Shown here: positions 47,262-58,869 of the stretch, piece after piece | Layout: every line of letters starts with the position of its first letter | How positions within the stretch are numbered: the stretch's first letter is position 1 | Source: Adiantum capillus-veneris | Lineage: Eukaryota > Streptophyta > Polypodiopsida > Polypodiales > Pteridaceae | Assembly (NCBI GenBank): GCA_014529385.2 | Contig: CM043952.1 | Coordinates: 66,665,870 to 66,729,869, forward strand | Direction of reading: 5' to 3' | DNA: 64,000 nt | The notes under the pieces: generated by a model | The model's input: the letters and a program-made list of their open reading frames with translations, nothing else | The model's database searches: none | What the model was told of the DNA's origin: nothing | Translations under genes and position numbers: made by a program

Positions 47262-48194
47262 TTATACCTTTTGACTCACAAAAGTCCTGAAAGGACTTCT
47301 GACCTTCTCTTGTATGGTCCTATTCATCCTCTCAGCAACACCATTTTGAGGAGGATTGTAAGGAGCAGTAAGTTCACGTTTTATACCTTTTGACTCACAA
47401 AAGTCTTGAAAGGCCTCTGAAACATAATCTCCACCATTGTCAGTGCGTAAGCATTTAAGCTTCTTGCCACTCTGATTCTCCAAAAGTGTCACAAACGTTT
47501 TGAAAACACTAAACGCTTCATCCTTGTGCTTGAGAAATTAAACCCATACATTCCTCGAGTAATCATCTATAAATTTCATAAAGTAAGAAGCTCTCCCTAG
47601 AGATAGGTTAGGCATAGGTCCACACAAATCACTATGAACAAGTGCCAACTGTGTATCTCTTCTACTGCTTCTATGCTTATGTGGCTGTTGTGTTTGCTTA
47701 CCATACAGACAATGTTCACAGAATTCAAAATCATTAAATGAAAAGCCAGGCAAATAACCAGAACGAGACAAGATTTCCATTCCCTTCTTGGACATATGTC
47801 CTAACCGGCTATGCCACAAAGAAACGTTCGGCTGCTCGGTTACATTGATTACAGTTTTAGAGACATTTGATACATAAATCATGTAAATTCCTCCAGACTT
47901 TACTCCATGTGCTACTGTCATAGAACCCTTGGATATCTTCCACATGTTCTGTCCAAAAGTGGTGACGTAGCCAGCATCATCAAGTAAACCTGTGCTGATC
48001 AAGCTCTTTGTAATTGCGGGAACATGTCTCACATTCTTCAGCGTGAAAGAAGAGCCATTCTGAAACTTCAATTGAACATATCCAACACCTAAGATCTCAC
48101 ATGTCTGCCCATTGCCTAGCCGAACATGATCTTTAGTGGTCACATAAGAGGTAAACCACTCCTTTTTTGGAGACACATGAAGTGATGCCCCTCA
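47262..48194 (-). pseudogene. Copia A protease end, GAG-pre-integrase and integrase core
   Basis: After TGA (48192-48194) the frame gives GASLHVSPKKEWF, then LWHSRLGHMSKKGMEIL and CEHCLYGKQ (the His/Cys zinc-binding part of copia integrase). LVHSDLCGPM (first catalytic Asp) follows. TAA at 47538-47540 replaces a residue that is usually Tyr before FLKHKDEAF. Then come LRTDNGGDYVS (second Asp) and NGVAERMN (Glu). The protease motif should be D-S-G; here Asp is followed by TGA and then Gly, so the stop falls exactly on the middle residue. Confidence 0.85.
47296..47363. repeat. Target-derived duplication, right copy
   Basis: Second copy of 45407-45474. It is preceded (47260-47295) by a copy of the sequence that normally follows it (47378-47415, TTTTATACCTTTTGACTCAC). 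Confidence 0.9.
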
Positions 48195-49151
48195 GTCTAT
48201 AATCCACCCACTCAGTGCATTTCCATCAGATGATGTAAGAAGAGCTGAGTCCATTGTATTCTTCAAGAAGTAGATGTCTCCTGACACTAGACTGTCATCC
48301 TCTGCAACAGTGTTTGTCACATTTATTTCTTGAATCTTCACTGAGGACTTGTTCTTCTCACCATGGTCTTCAGCTTTCTCTTTGCCTTTTTCTGCTTTCC
48401 ATTCTCTGCAGTCTCTTTTCATGTGACCCTTCTTGCCACAATGGTAGCATTCTATGTCACTCTTGCCTTTAGCACTGCGGGACTTGCTACGAGACTGATT
48501 CCTCTTTCCACCTTTGTACTTTTCTTTGGTCCTTCCCCTAACAACTAAGGCTGTTCCTTTGCCTTTGTCCATTTTCTTTCTATTGGTTTCTTCAGTAAGC
48601 AGACTTCCTTCTACACCTGCTATGTTCAAACCATCTGGAGGTGCAGAATTACTCAAAGCTGTGCGAAAAGTGTCCCAACTTTCCGGCAATGTGATCAATA
48701 GGAACATAGCTCTAACAGGTTCATCAAACTTGACACCTTGAGCTGACAACTGACTATAGATTGTGTTGAATTCATTCAGATGATTGGACATAGGTGTCCC
48801 TTCTTTCATCTTCAAGTCAACAAGCTTCTTAAGACAGTATACCTGTGAAGCTGCACTCTGCTTCTCATAAAGATCACTCAGCTTTAACCATGCTTGATAA
48901 GCCGACATCTTGTCTGCTACATTGAAGTAAACGCTTTCTGCCAAAGTCAGCATAATGGTAGAGAGTGCCAATTCATCCATTTCGCTCCATTCATCTTCGT
49001 CCATATCTTCTGGTTTTATCCCCTTGAGCTTTATAGATTTTATCTACTTCTTTTGTACCAAAATGTGCCAAATTTGCTTCTTCCACAATGGGAAATTGGT
49101 TCCATCCAGCTTCTTGATATTGTAAAGAGCAGTGTCCTGTGATCCAGCCAT
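48192..49151 (-). pseudogene. Copia A gag with zinc knuckle
   Basis: Start chosen at the ATG 49149-49151 (MAGSQDTALYNIKKLDG, then NFPLWKKQI). This matches the usual copia gag N-terminus in length and motif. TAG at 49044-49046 interrupts codon 36. The capsid region contains AYQAWLKLSDLYEKQS and LPESWDTFRTAL (UBN2-type). Then a basic region precedes CYHCGKKGHMKRDC, a perfect CX2CX4HX4C knuckle. The frame ends with GWIID just before the protease active site. Confidence 0.88.
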
Positions 49152-50366
49152 AGCTACGCTTCACGGTGGTTTACTTTCCTGGGAAAAATTCGGTAAACTG
49201 ACCTCTGAACCAATATCAACCTGTCAAATGAACCAAGAAAGCTTCAGATTCTGCATAAATTTTGGCAGAGTCTCCTTTGTAAAATTGACCTCTGGTGTAT
49301 AAACTGACCTCTGAACCAATATCAACCTGTAAAATGAACCAAGAAAGCTTCAGATTCCCCTATAAACTGACCTCTGAACCAATATCAACCTGTCAAATGA
49401 ACCAAGAAAGCTTCAGATTCTGCATAAATTTTGGCAGAGTCTCCTTTGTAAAATGGCTCTGGTGTACTCAAAACACAGACCAAAAAAAGCTCAAAAAACA
49501 CTGTCTCTCTGACACTGTAAGCTGCGGGTAAACCTGTCCTGCACCTGTACTATCTCTCACTGTCCTGTCACTGTCCTGTAAGCATAGACTACGACAATGC
49601 CTCAACGGCAGTAAAGCAAAGATGCAATCCCAACTGTCTAACTCACAGTCAATACATCCTAGCTGCCTATCTAAGGGTGCTCGAGGGATCGCTCCAAGAC
49701 CTGTCTCACCGAAAGGATCTCAACATTCGAGAATCCCCCAGCTCAATAAAACCTCACTCGACCATCAACAAAGGCTGCAATAAATGTGACAGTACATAGA
49801 CTTCCCACAAAGTCATACATCCACAAATTTCCCACTATATGTTGTAACCGCTGCGGCGGTTGTTTGTTGTGTGACTCACAGCCAGCAAACCCTCAACAGA
49901 CATACATCATGTCTGACAATACATCCCATGTGGAAGTACCTGCAATGTCAGGATGAAATCTGGAATATCAAGCAACAAGCACAAGCTACCTGATGAACTA
50001 GTGGATGTCACCTATAGTCTGTGTGTAGATGCGCCCGTGTCGTATGTGACACGCCTCCAGGAACTGTGAGCCGTCCTTCGATGTGTAGAAAGCCACAAAT
50101 CAACACTCTGGGAGTGTCAATATCCTCAGCACCTGCAGTCGTAGGCCAAAAACTCCAAATTTGCAGAGTCGGATCTGCACCCGTCGAGACCACATAGTCG
50201 AAAATGGCTTGCGCAGACCTTTGTCGAAGCCGAACGGTGGCCGAGATGACCTCAGAATGAAATTCTGACAACGAGATTTGGGGCCGCGTCTTCGCCTGTC
50301 GAATTTCACTCCAATCTGAGTTGGTGACTCTAGCCTCCTGCAGTGCGGCCCCGAGCCTCGATCTGA
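49152..50366 (-). other. Leader of copia A
   Basis: No gene is seen. Two near-identical copies of a roughly 95-125 bp segment (CTGACCTCTGAACCAATATCAACCTG) lie at 49199-49320 and 49305-49450. 49711-49758 is shared with the Ty3 element 1 leader. Confidence 0.7.
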
Positions 50367-50378
50367 GCTCTGATACCA
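50367..50378 (-). other. Primer-binding site of copia A
   Basis: The minus strand reads TGGTATCAGAGC, a perfect plant initiator tRNA-Met site, two bases from the LTR. Confidence 0.93.
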
Positions 50379-50380
50379 GT

Positions 50381-50572
50381 TGAAGGAGTACGAGCGGAAG
50401 TGCGATGCGAGAGAGAGTGCGAGAAGAAGATCACGACGATATGGTGAACTCGCTCTACTGTAATGTGTAGAGCATAGTGAGTTCTTATTAGGTTTTTACA
50501 AAAGAATATGTGTACATACCTGGCGGCCCGCCCACTTACCTGGGCAACCACATTGGGCTTTATACCCCAACA
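50381..50572 (-). repeat. 5' LTR of copia A
   Basis: 192 bp partner of 43001-43192. Confidence 0.95.
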
Positions 50573-50577
50573 AGTTT

Positions 50578-51069
50578 ATCCTTTTGCAATCGTTAGAAAG
50601 ATTTACAAAAGATTTTTGTATCTTTAAAAGGGTTAATGATTTAAATTAAAACCAGTAGCCTCACACAAAGTTATCTTAAACATTGAAAAAAAAACTACTT
50701 GTAGCCATCCACGTCGGCTATATTTTAAATAATTTATATAGTGAATAAATTTTAAATAATTTATATAATCTTAAACTCCCTTCTCCCCAAAGCTATGAGT
50801 TGTAAATAATTTATATAGTGAATTATTTTTATTACAATATACTTTATAAAGCTATGATTGTTGTTCCTGGGAACATGAACGTGCAATCCTCCTAGCGGCT
50901 TGTGGTTATGAATAGGATTTTTAGCATATCTGTCTATTCTATTTACACCCCGTTGTATCAATCAACACCATGCCACTGCTTTCTAATATTTCTTACCTTG
51001 TGCTCAGCACACTGTTAACCCATGGGGAGATGCATTACAGTTTTTGGTCCAGGGCATGGATAGAAGCTA
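50578..51069. other. Region upstream of the transposase gene
   Basis: AT-rich, with repeated TTTAAATAATTTATATA (50735-50825) and the palindrome-related 50702-50720. Presumably the promoter side of the transposase, continuous with 42300-42995 before the copia insertion. No gene is seen. Confidence 0.5.
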
Positions 51070-54000
51070 GTGCTTATGTTTGATACCAAAATTTATTCTC
51101 TATTAGTTGCTTCTTTGCAAGAACATTTTGATCTTTGTAATGCTAATTTTTGTCTTCGTCCATTAACATTATCGCAAGTCAAGGTAGAAGCTACTATATC
51201 ATTAGATGGTGAACAAACTTTTATGCTTGATCATGTGCAGCACCAGTTCTACAAGGTGGATATGAGAAGTGAGGATCAAATTGATGCTGGCATTGGCAAA
51301 GTTTCTCAAGACAAGAAAGACAAGAAAGTGCCTCGCTTAGAGATCAATGCGAGTGTGATTGACATGATAAAGTGCATGCCATTGCAAAGCAATTTATATA
51401 TTATGCTCCATCAAGCCAAGAAAGTGGTCTCTATTGATGAGCTCCCAGCTCATTATGATGGTTATATTGCTTTTGAATTACCGCCAGCTAGTAATTATTC
51501 AGGTATGAGTGGTATGGAGCAAAGACATGATAGTCACATGTGGACAGAGTATGTCACTTGTAGTAGTGACAATTTTGATGGTGTTATCAGATTTAGTAGA
51601 TGCTCTGGGCATTTGTGTTGCATCAACATTGATTGTCCATTTTATTTGCACTCAAATATGTCCAATGAGTCTCAATGGCAAGGTCGGCTTGTTAAATCTA
51701 GTCCCAAAGGATTGATCTCTTCTCAATATGGCACATTGGTATGCACCCATTGTGGAAAAATTCCCAAATGTGTTTCTACATGTCCTACAGTTATTTACTA
51801 TTGTTTTCCTAGAGATAAGCATAACTGTACTAGGTGTGCTTTGCATCTTGGAGAACATAATCATCCATGTACAGAAGGGAGGAGTCGGATGGTTGAGAGT
51901 CACATAGATGAAATGTTGCTTGATCGTGCAAGTCAAGATCCTTTGGTGACTGCAAAACAATTGGAGTGGGCCACCACTCATGATCTTATCACGAAAAAGA
52001 TTATTGGAGCAGGTTCAACAGCAAGTGCTATGATTGACGATTTGGAATTTGCGGAATTCCTTGACAACGTGACTCCCTTATCAAATAAAAGGAGAGTGGA
52101 ACGAAGCTTGGAGTCTGTAAAAAGATCAAACACTTCAAAGGGTCTTGAGGTAGTGCTTGACTCGAAAAGCAAGTGCAGATATCCTTTTATCCATAGTATC
52201 CTTTTCCTAGGCCAATTGGGTGATAAGGTACAACCTCGTGTATTTAAAATGTCAATTAAGGGACCAGGCAGTGGAGTTGATTTGGTGAATCGGATGCACC
52301 CTGGAGGTAATTTAGAGCAAATGTGGGTGCACTTTGATCATGTTCACGGTGTACAAGGATGGCCGACTATGTCAGCGTATGTCTATGACCCTTCCGTAGA
52401 AGAGTTTCTCACCATTAAATTGTTGAGGCTAGCATGGAAAATAAATATGCTTAGATTGAATCTTGGAAGATGCTGAACTGGTTAAGGAACAGGGTTTTGA
52501 TAATCCAGAGTTCAAGGAATTTATGGTAGATGAAGCAAGTGCCAATTGGATTGCTGTGCGTACTGTTTATTTTGGAGGAGCAAAGAAGTCTATTCCAAAC
52601 AAAGAGAGATCATGTTTGTTTCATTGGGAGAAAAGTATGGTTTGACATACTATCAAGTGCATCCATCCCGCATTTCAAGAGGATCACAAGATTTTGTGCT
52701 GCAAGTGGAGAACTGCACCTACAAAGAAGGTGGTTGAGCATTGTAAGGGAGATCTTAGAAGATTTTGGAAAACAGGAATGGCCATTGAAGGGCAGATTGC
52801 TTCATTGGAGACATGGTTGGCTTGGTGGGATGTACGAGTGGCTCATTGGGGGGGAAGATTTGTATCACAAGATGTTGCAGGAATCTTCGTCCCTAACACA
52901 AACTTGTCTGAGTCAAAACATGCTAGTATGTGTGCCTCTGTTGGTTATAAGGATCACATAAGTTTGTATGACACAACATGTGAAGATCTAGCTTTAGCTG
53001 TGCTTCAAAGTGTGAAATATAATGCCTATTTGAAAGGTGTTATGAGCTTCACTGGTCCCGACATTAAAGATTTGGCAGATCACTTCACAAATCCACCTTC
53101 ATCTACTTCAGTGGCAGCAGGAAAGAAACTAGTTGACCTCACACATTCTTCAATGAATGAAATGAGTGTCAATAGTCCTAAAATGAATAGAAATATAATC
53201 CAAGAAAAGATTATTAGTAAAAAGAGGCCAATTTTTGCTGATGCAAATATTGTCTTGGAGGAGGATAGCCATAGACCAGAGTATGTTACAATGACAACTT
53301 TAATTTGTGGGCTTCATCACAAAAAAGAAAACTTCAAGGGATGTACCATATCCCGAAGTAAATGTAGCAAAGTCAGTTTGGGCAATAAAGAAAACAAAAC
53401 CTGGGAAAAAGATGACTTGTTTTGTTGTGGTGTCAAAAGATGGAGATCGATGTGGGTGGTTCATTATTGATTGTTCAATGGATGCCAAATAGGGGTGCCA
53501 GCTCCCTGTTTTTGGGGTCGCAAAAAATATCTCCATCTGGTTCACAACAGGGAGGCCTTATGGAAGGGTTCATTTGGTTTTGTAACTCCAATAACATGCA
53601 CACCTGGAAGGTTCACAACATAGTTGAAGGGCCGCCAGGTCCACAGCTCCTGGTGTTTGGGTGGTCGCAGAGGGCACAAATTTGCAACCTCAAGAGGTAA
53701 CGCAATTGCAAGCCAATGGTTTTGTTTTGCAAGCAGCAGTGACATCAGCAACAAGAATGCATGAAATAGTTCCATTGAACCAAAGAATTGCTAGCAACAT
53801 CCATCCCAAATTTAGAGATGGAAAGATTGTGAAACGGAGATCACGATCAACAAAGGAGTTTCATGGCAAGATTGAAGTGGGTAGAACCATGGCAGTAGAG
53901 TTGGTCCGAGAGATCATTGTGGTTTGAAATGAAACACATGTTTTCTATGTTAAGACTGTGGGGTCAAGTGAAAAGGGAGTGACATACTCTGTGACAATGT

Positions 54001-54140
54001 CAGATTTTCCTAGATGTACTTGCGAGGATTTTCAAAATCAAGAAAGCAAGCGCCTTGTGTATATGCCATGTAAACACATTTACTTCATATTTTTGCAAGA
54101 ACTTGGCCTTGATCCTTATGCGCATGAGTTCACGCATTAG
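51070..54140 (+). pseudogene. Mutator-like (MULE) transposase with Cys-rich N-terminus and SWIM finger
   Basis: The first frame, 51070-52476, is 468 codons. Cys/His-rich residues 178-266 include CSGHLCCINIDCPFY and CTRCALHLGEHNHP, a FLYWCH/GCM-WRKY-like zinc pattern. Next are WVHFDHVHGVQGWPTM and YVYD (likely first catalytic Asp). The frame then shifts twice near 52420-52480. From 52463: EFMVDEASANWIAVRTVY (second Asp), CLFHWEKS (the MULE C..H), a TGA (52643-52645), then LAWWDVRVAHWGGRF and NTNLSESKHASM (catalytic Glu). A frameshift near 53300 is followed by an intruding 53490-53660 segment, TGA 53925-53927, and a SWIM motif CTC ... CKH at 54016-54081. The family order is right but the gene is decayed. 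Confidence 0.75.
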
Positions 54141-54636
54141 ACTGCTCTAATAAAATTGCAGTTAGTCCAAGCACTTGGAGGTTCACGGGTGCTGATGCAG
54201 ACTTAAAGCTTGTGGACCTTGCAATGGTTTTGAGTAGTTTTTGGGTGATATGTGCTTATGGGTATTAACTTTTGCCCCAAATATTCTCGTGCGGCAGTAT
54301 TTTGTTTGTTGCGCTCTCCATTTTGATTTGTGGATGCAATACACCTTTCAGGTTAATTTCAATGTTAATGGAAGGTTTTTGGCATGTGTTAGTGATAAAA
54401 CAATCTAAAAGTTATTTTTATAGGTAAAGAAACTATGTAGGGAGTGTCTCTAACCAATAAAAGTCCAAGATATATACATCTAATATATTGCACAAGGATA
54501 CAAAAAAACATTGTAAGTTTTGCAAAGTTTATGGTTGCTCAATTTTGGGTCAAAAAAAATTATAAGTTTTGCTCGATTTATGGTTTGCTCAATTTTATTG
54601 GCTTGGATTTTGGGATTCCCCAGCACATAGAGTGGG
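54141..54636. other. 3' flank of the transposase
   Basis: No gene is seen. Two copies of a TATAAGTTTTGC..AGTTTATGGTT.GCTCAATTTT segment lie at about 54512-54548 and 54560-54595. Confidence 0.45.
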
Positions 54637-54956
54637 TGATGGGAATGTGATCGTGCTAGCTAGGGTGGATGAAAGAGAAACATGGTGCACACAAGTGAGT
54701 GTGTGTTGGCTAGATTATCACTTAAGCGAATTAGGCTCCAATATCAACTAACTTGGACTCATAAACACGATCTTGAGTATTTTCTAGGCCATCACAAGCT
54801 CACCATAAAGAAGGGAGATGTAATGCAAAATAGAATTGTGTTTATTCATTAATGAAATGATTTTTAAGTATCTCTATAGCCTTGCACCACTGCATGTGGG
54901 ATAATTTTACTCTTCTCTCCTTGAATAACACTTTTAGACAAAGCTCACACTTTACA
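54637..54956 (-). repeat. 3' LTR of copia B
   Basis: 320 bp, TGATGGGAAT ... CTTTACA on the plus strand. Visibly diverged from its partner (about 88 percent by eye). Confidence 0.88.
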
Positions 54957-54970
54957 ATCCTCCCCTTGAG
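54957..54970 (-). other. Polypurine tract of copia B
   Basis: The minus strand reads CTCAAGGGGAGGAT directly before TGTAAAG. Confidence 0.8.
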
Positions 54971-55200
54971 CTTTGGACTTGGAAGAAACTAAAGAAAATT
55001 GACATCTCTGGCACAGTCCAATCGAGGAGCAAAAAGAGCATCTCCAATCCAGGAGACCATCCCAAATCCAACAGAAAAACTATCTCTAATCCAAGAGGCA
55101 CTCAAACACAACCCCTTAAACAGATGTATAAAAATGAGACCAAGCTAGTCCAAGCTATCTCCAAAAAAATAAAACTGAAGGGGTGATGCCAAAGAAAAAG

Positions 55201-55370
55201 CTAGAGAATGTTGTCATGGACTAGAAGGCTATAGCCGCCTTCTCCTTCACGTGCATCTTTAGCTTCTTCTACCAAATACACTTTGGGCCTTGTATTTTTG
55301 TTGGTGTTGCCTCTGTCCATTTTGAAACACTTGGAAGAAAGATGACCTCTTTTTCCACAAATGCTGCAAG
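55201..55370 (-). pseudogene. Second zinc knuckle and gag end of copia B
   Basis: The minus strand reads CSICGKRGHLSSKC, a CX2CX4HX4C knuckle, then a basic tail. It continues the gag at 60327-60680, from which it is separated by the nested element. The target duplication GCAAG (55366-55370) lies in its first codons. Confidence 0.78.
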
Positions 55371-55451
55371 TGTTAGGAAATAGGACATAGCTAAGTATAT
55401 AATTGAGTAGTTTACGTAATGGAGAGAGATAGTTTTCACACATGAGAGATT

Positions 55452-55506
<55 letters not shown>

Positions 55507-56146
55507 ACATAACATACGTGGCCACCCAATGTGGGATACGTCCACAAGAAAATAGCTACTCAATGGCTTTAGTACTTCAAAACAAGAAGTAGATTACAAA
55601 GGGAATATACCCTTTTGGAGCTCCCACCTTGCTTCACTCTCACGACCTCACATCCACTTCACAATGTAGCACAATGCTTCACAATCCGTTTTTGTGTGTA
55701 GAAGAGGCCTCCTTTTATAGGCCAAAAGGGATGCCCTCTCTCATGATAGGTAGATGTATGGTAGCCGCCCTTGTGTAGACAAGTCCAAATTGGACCCTCC
55801 AATCCGCCCACTGTGTGACCGCCCTTGAGAAGATAGTCTGTCTTTGAAATCGGACACCGGCCATTGAATTCCACCACCGAGCACCAGCCATTGACTTCCG
55901 GCCATCGGCCATCGGCCATTGACTACCGGCCATCGACAAACTGACAAACGACTGGCTGTTTTCTGACCACTTTTCAACCATAATATTTTGGCAAAAAGGA
56001 ATATTCCAGTAGCCTTGAAAATTTTGGTTTTTGATGAGTGATTTTTCTTCACGCACTATGGCTTCTCGTTACATAATGGGGGACTTACAAATGTGCATTT
56101 TTAATACAAAAAATTACAAGGGGTAAGTCAGACTCCATACTTAACA
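55371..56146 (-). repeat. LTR copy a of copia C
   Basis: 776 bp, TGTTAGGAAA ... CTTAACA. Contains (GA)n at about 55454-55504. Includes short tandem GGCCATCGGCCAT-type words (55870-55935). Confidence 0.88.
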
Positions 56147-56160
56147 ATCTCCCACTTGGA
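56147..56160 (-). other. Polypurine tract of copia C
   Basis: The minus strand reads TCCAAGTGGGAGAT directly before TGTTAAG, a very typical copia purine tract. Confidence 0.88.
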
Positions 56161-56288
56161 GATTGATCTCCAAACCAAACCTGTGACTGCTTTCCAACCT
56201 GGCTTCTTATCCTTGAATGCCAATTGAAGATAAGCAAAAGCTCAACTTCTCTCTGTTGACCACCTTTGTAAACATGTCTGTAGGATGT

Positions 56289-56787
56289 TCACTTGTATGC
56301 ACCTTTCCTAGATTTAGCTGTCCCTCTTCCAAAAGTGAGTATGAAGTGATATCTCACCTCAATGTGCTTTGTCCTTGAATGAAAGGCTGAGTTCTTTGCA
56401 TGATGGATAGCACTTTGGCTATCACTATACAAGACACAATTGTATTGTTTGAATCCAAGCTCTTCTAAGAATATGTGAATCCACATAATTTCTTTGCTTG
56501 CCTCCGTCATTGCTACATACTTTGCTTCCGTGGTAGAAAGTAAGACCACTTTCTACAGCTTTGAAGCCCAACTTACTTTTGTGCCTCCAACCGTGAAGGC
56601 ATAGCCAGTAGTGCTCCTTCGAGTATATTTGTCACCTGCCATATCTGCATCGGAAGGATCCACTTCACAGCTTGCCAGTGCTCTTTACCTACTTACAACT
56701 CCCAGTGCATGTGCTATGTTTGGCCTTGTTCAGACCATAGCATACATAAGAGAACCTACCATTGCAACATATGAAACTTTAGACGTT
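56289..56787 (-). pseudogene. RNase H of copia C
   Basis: STTEAKYVAMTEASKEIMW (second acidic residue position, Glu), LYSDSQSAIHHAKN (Asp) and HSRTKHIEVRYHF are the copia RNase H landmarks. The preceding part (56550-56787) is in other frames. Confidence 0.82.
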
Positions 56788-57689
56788 TATGCTATCTCCT
56801 CTTGTGTCTTTGGACACATATCCTTGGTTAGTTTAAAGTGACCAGCCAAAGGTGTAGAAACCCTTTTTGCATTTCTAATTGAAAACCTTTCTAGTACCTT
56901 CTTGTTGTAATCCTCTTGAGATAGCTTTATTGTCTTCTTCGTCCTGTCCCTTGATATCTTCATACCAAGTATCCTCTTTGCAGCACCTAAATCTTTCATT
57001 GAAAAAGATTTAGACAACTCTTCTTTTAAGTTTTTGATGTCTTGCATGTTAAAACTTGCAATCAACATGTCATCAACATACAACATTAGGATGATGAACG
57101 TCCCATCTCCCAAATTCTTTGTGTAGATGCAGTGATCTAAGTTGCACCTTGTGAATCCATGATCCAACATCCATCGATTGAACTTCAAGTACCACTATCT
57201 TGATGCTTTCTTTAAACCATACAAGCTCTTCTTTAATCCGCAAACCATTTTCTCCTTACTTTTTACTTCATACCCCTTTGGTTGAATCATGTAAATTTTT
57301 TCCTCTAAGTCACCTTGAGGGAATGCCATATTTACATCCATTTGCTCAAGGTAAAAATTATGAGTAGCCACAAGGCTTAAGACAAGTTTAATTGAGTTCA
57401 TTTTTACAAAATGAGAAAATATCTCATTGAAGTCAATACCTTTCTTTTGAGAAAACCCTTTTACCACAAGCCTAGACTTGTACCTTTTCTTCCCACCTTC
57501 TTCTTCCTTCAGCTTGTACACCCATTTGTTCTGAAGTGCCCGCTTACCTTTAGGCATCTCAACCAACTCCCACGTCTGGTTGTGATGTAATGAGTCCATC
57601 TTCACTTGCCTTCTCTTTATCCATTCTTCTTTGGATTCGTGTTGCATAGCTTCCTCGTATAATTCCGTCCCTCTAGAATTTGAGATCAA
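56787..57689 (-). pseudogene. RT of copia C
   Basis: 57195-57689 has WELVEMPKGKRALQNKWVYK, LEQMDVNMAFPQGDL (motif A Asp) and SLYGLKKASR. 56787-57188 has LMLYVDDMLIA with both catalytic Asp residues, then KDLGAAKRILGMKI. A short break near 57190 separates them: after KKASR the minus strand reads a stop before MKFNRW. All active-site residues are present. Confidence 0.87.
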
Positions 57690-57718
57690 GAGATGGTTGA
57701 AGGAAGGAATAAACCTTT

Positions 57719-58848
57719 CTAGAGGTCTACTTGCTCTTGTAGATCTTTGGAGAGTAGGTTGAGGCTCCTCATTTGGTTGACATTGTTGAAGTTCTCACCG
57801 TTTGCACTCCTTGAGTCTTCATTGTCCTCAAGCTCCATGTACTCATCACCAGTTTCTTTTGTTTGTTTTCTTTCCAAGTAATATTTGTACATATTTTGTT
57901 CATTAAAGATTACATCCCTACTCCTAAATATTTTACCATCTTCAAGATTCCATAGGTGATACCCAAAGTCACCTTCTCCATAGCCGATGAAGAAACACTT
58001 TTTGGACTTTGCATCTAGCTTTGACCTTAGGCTTCTATCTATGTGCATGAAAGCCTCACACCCAAACACTTTGAGGAATGAATAGCTCATCTGTTTACCT
58101 ATCCATGCCTCCTCTAGAAATCCTCTATCCAATGACGTTGAGGGTGACCGGTTGATTAAGTACACAGACGTACTTATTGATTCTTCCCAAAGCTCAAGCG
58201 GTAGGCCTACATATAGTTGCATGCTTCATGCTAGCTCCATGATTGTTCTGTTCATTCTTTTGGAAATCCCATTTTGTTGAGATGTCCTTGGGATTGCTTT
58301 TGCCTCCGAATGCCATTGCTGGCACAAAAGATTTCAAAAGCATGGCTGCAATATTCGCCTACATTGTCGGATCTAAGACATTTATTTTTAGTACGTGTTT
58401 CATTCTCTACAAAGGCTTTTCACCATTGAAATACGGAAAACACATTGGATTTATTATTCATTGCATAAACCCATGTTTTCCTAGTCGTATCATCTATGAA
58501 TGTTACATAGTACAATGAGCCACCAAGTGATGGTGTACTTGCAGGACCCCAAACATCAAAATGAACCAACTCAAGTTTTTTATTTTTTCTTTCGTTTCCT
58601 AAATTTTGAATTTTTACCCTCTTTTCTTTTCCATAAACACAATCTTCACAGAATTCTAAGTCCACTTCTTTCAAACCTGGTAGAAGCTTCTTTGTTTGAA
58701 GGATTTGCATTCCTTTGACATTGATATGTTCAAGCCGATAGTGCCACACCACACTGTCAACTTTTGTAGTTGTAGCACAAGCTGAAGATTGTGAGTTGAC
58801 AGCACACAAGTAAAGTGTACCAACCTTTTCTCCTTTGGCAACCACCAA
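57719..58848 (-). pseudogene. Integrase of copia C
   Basis: 58420-58848 carries WHYRLEHINVKGMQIL and CEDCVYGKEKR (zinc-binding part) and LVHFDVWGP (first catalytic Asp). 58222-58420 is frameshifted and holds the second Asp region. 57719-58222 gives LELWEESISTSVYLINRSP, FGCEAFMHI and CFFIGYGEGDFGYHLW, the C-terminal part, plus an acidic Asn/Glu linker to RT. Confidence 0.84.
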
Positions 58849-58869
58849 AGATCCCTTTGAGATCTTCCA

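Larger units (their letters stand above)
42996..50577 (-). mobile_element. Copia element A, complete with LTRs and target duplication
   Basis: 192 bp LTRs at 43001-43192 and 50381-50572 differ at 5 positions (97.4 percent). The 5 bp AGTTT occurs at 42996-43000 and 50573-50577. Primer site and purine tract are in place. Order gag-protease-integrase-RT-RNase H (minus strand) is Ty1/copia. The single long frame is broken by TAG (49044-49046), TGA (48192-48194), TAA (47538-47540) and an inserted 1.77 kb TIR element. Confidence 0.93.
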
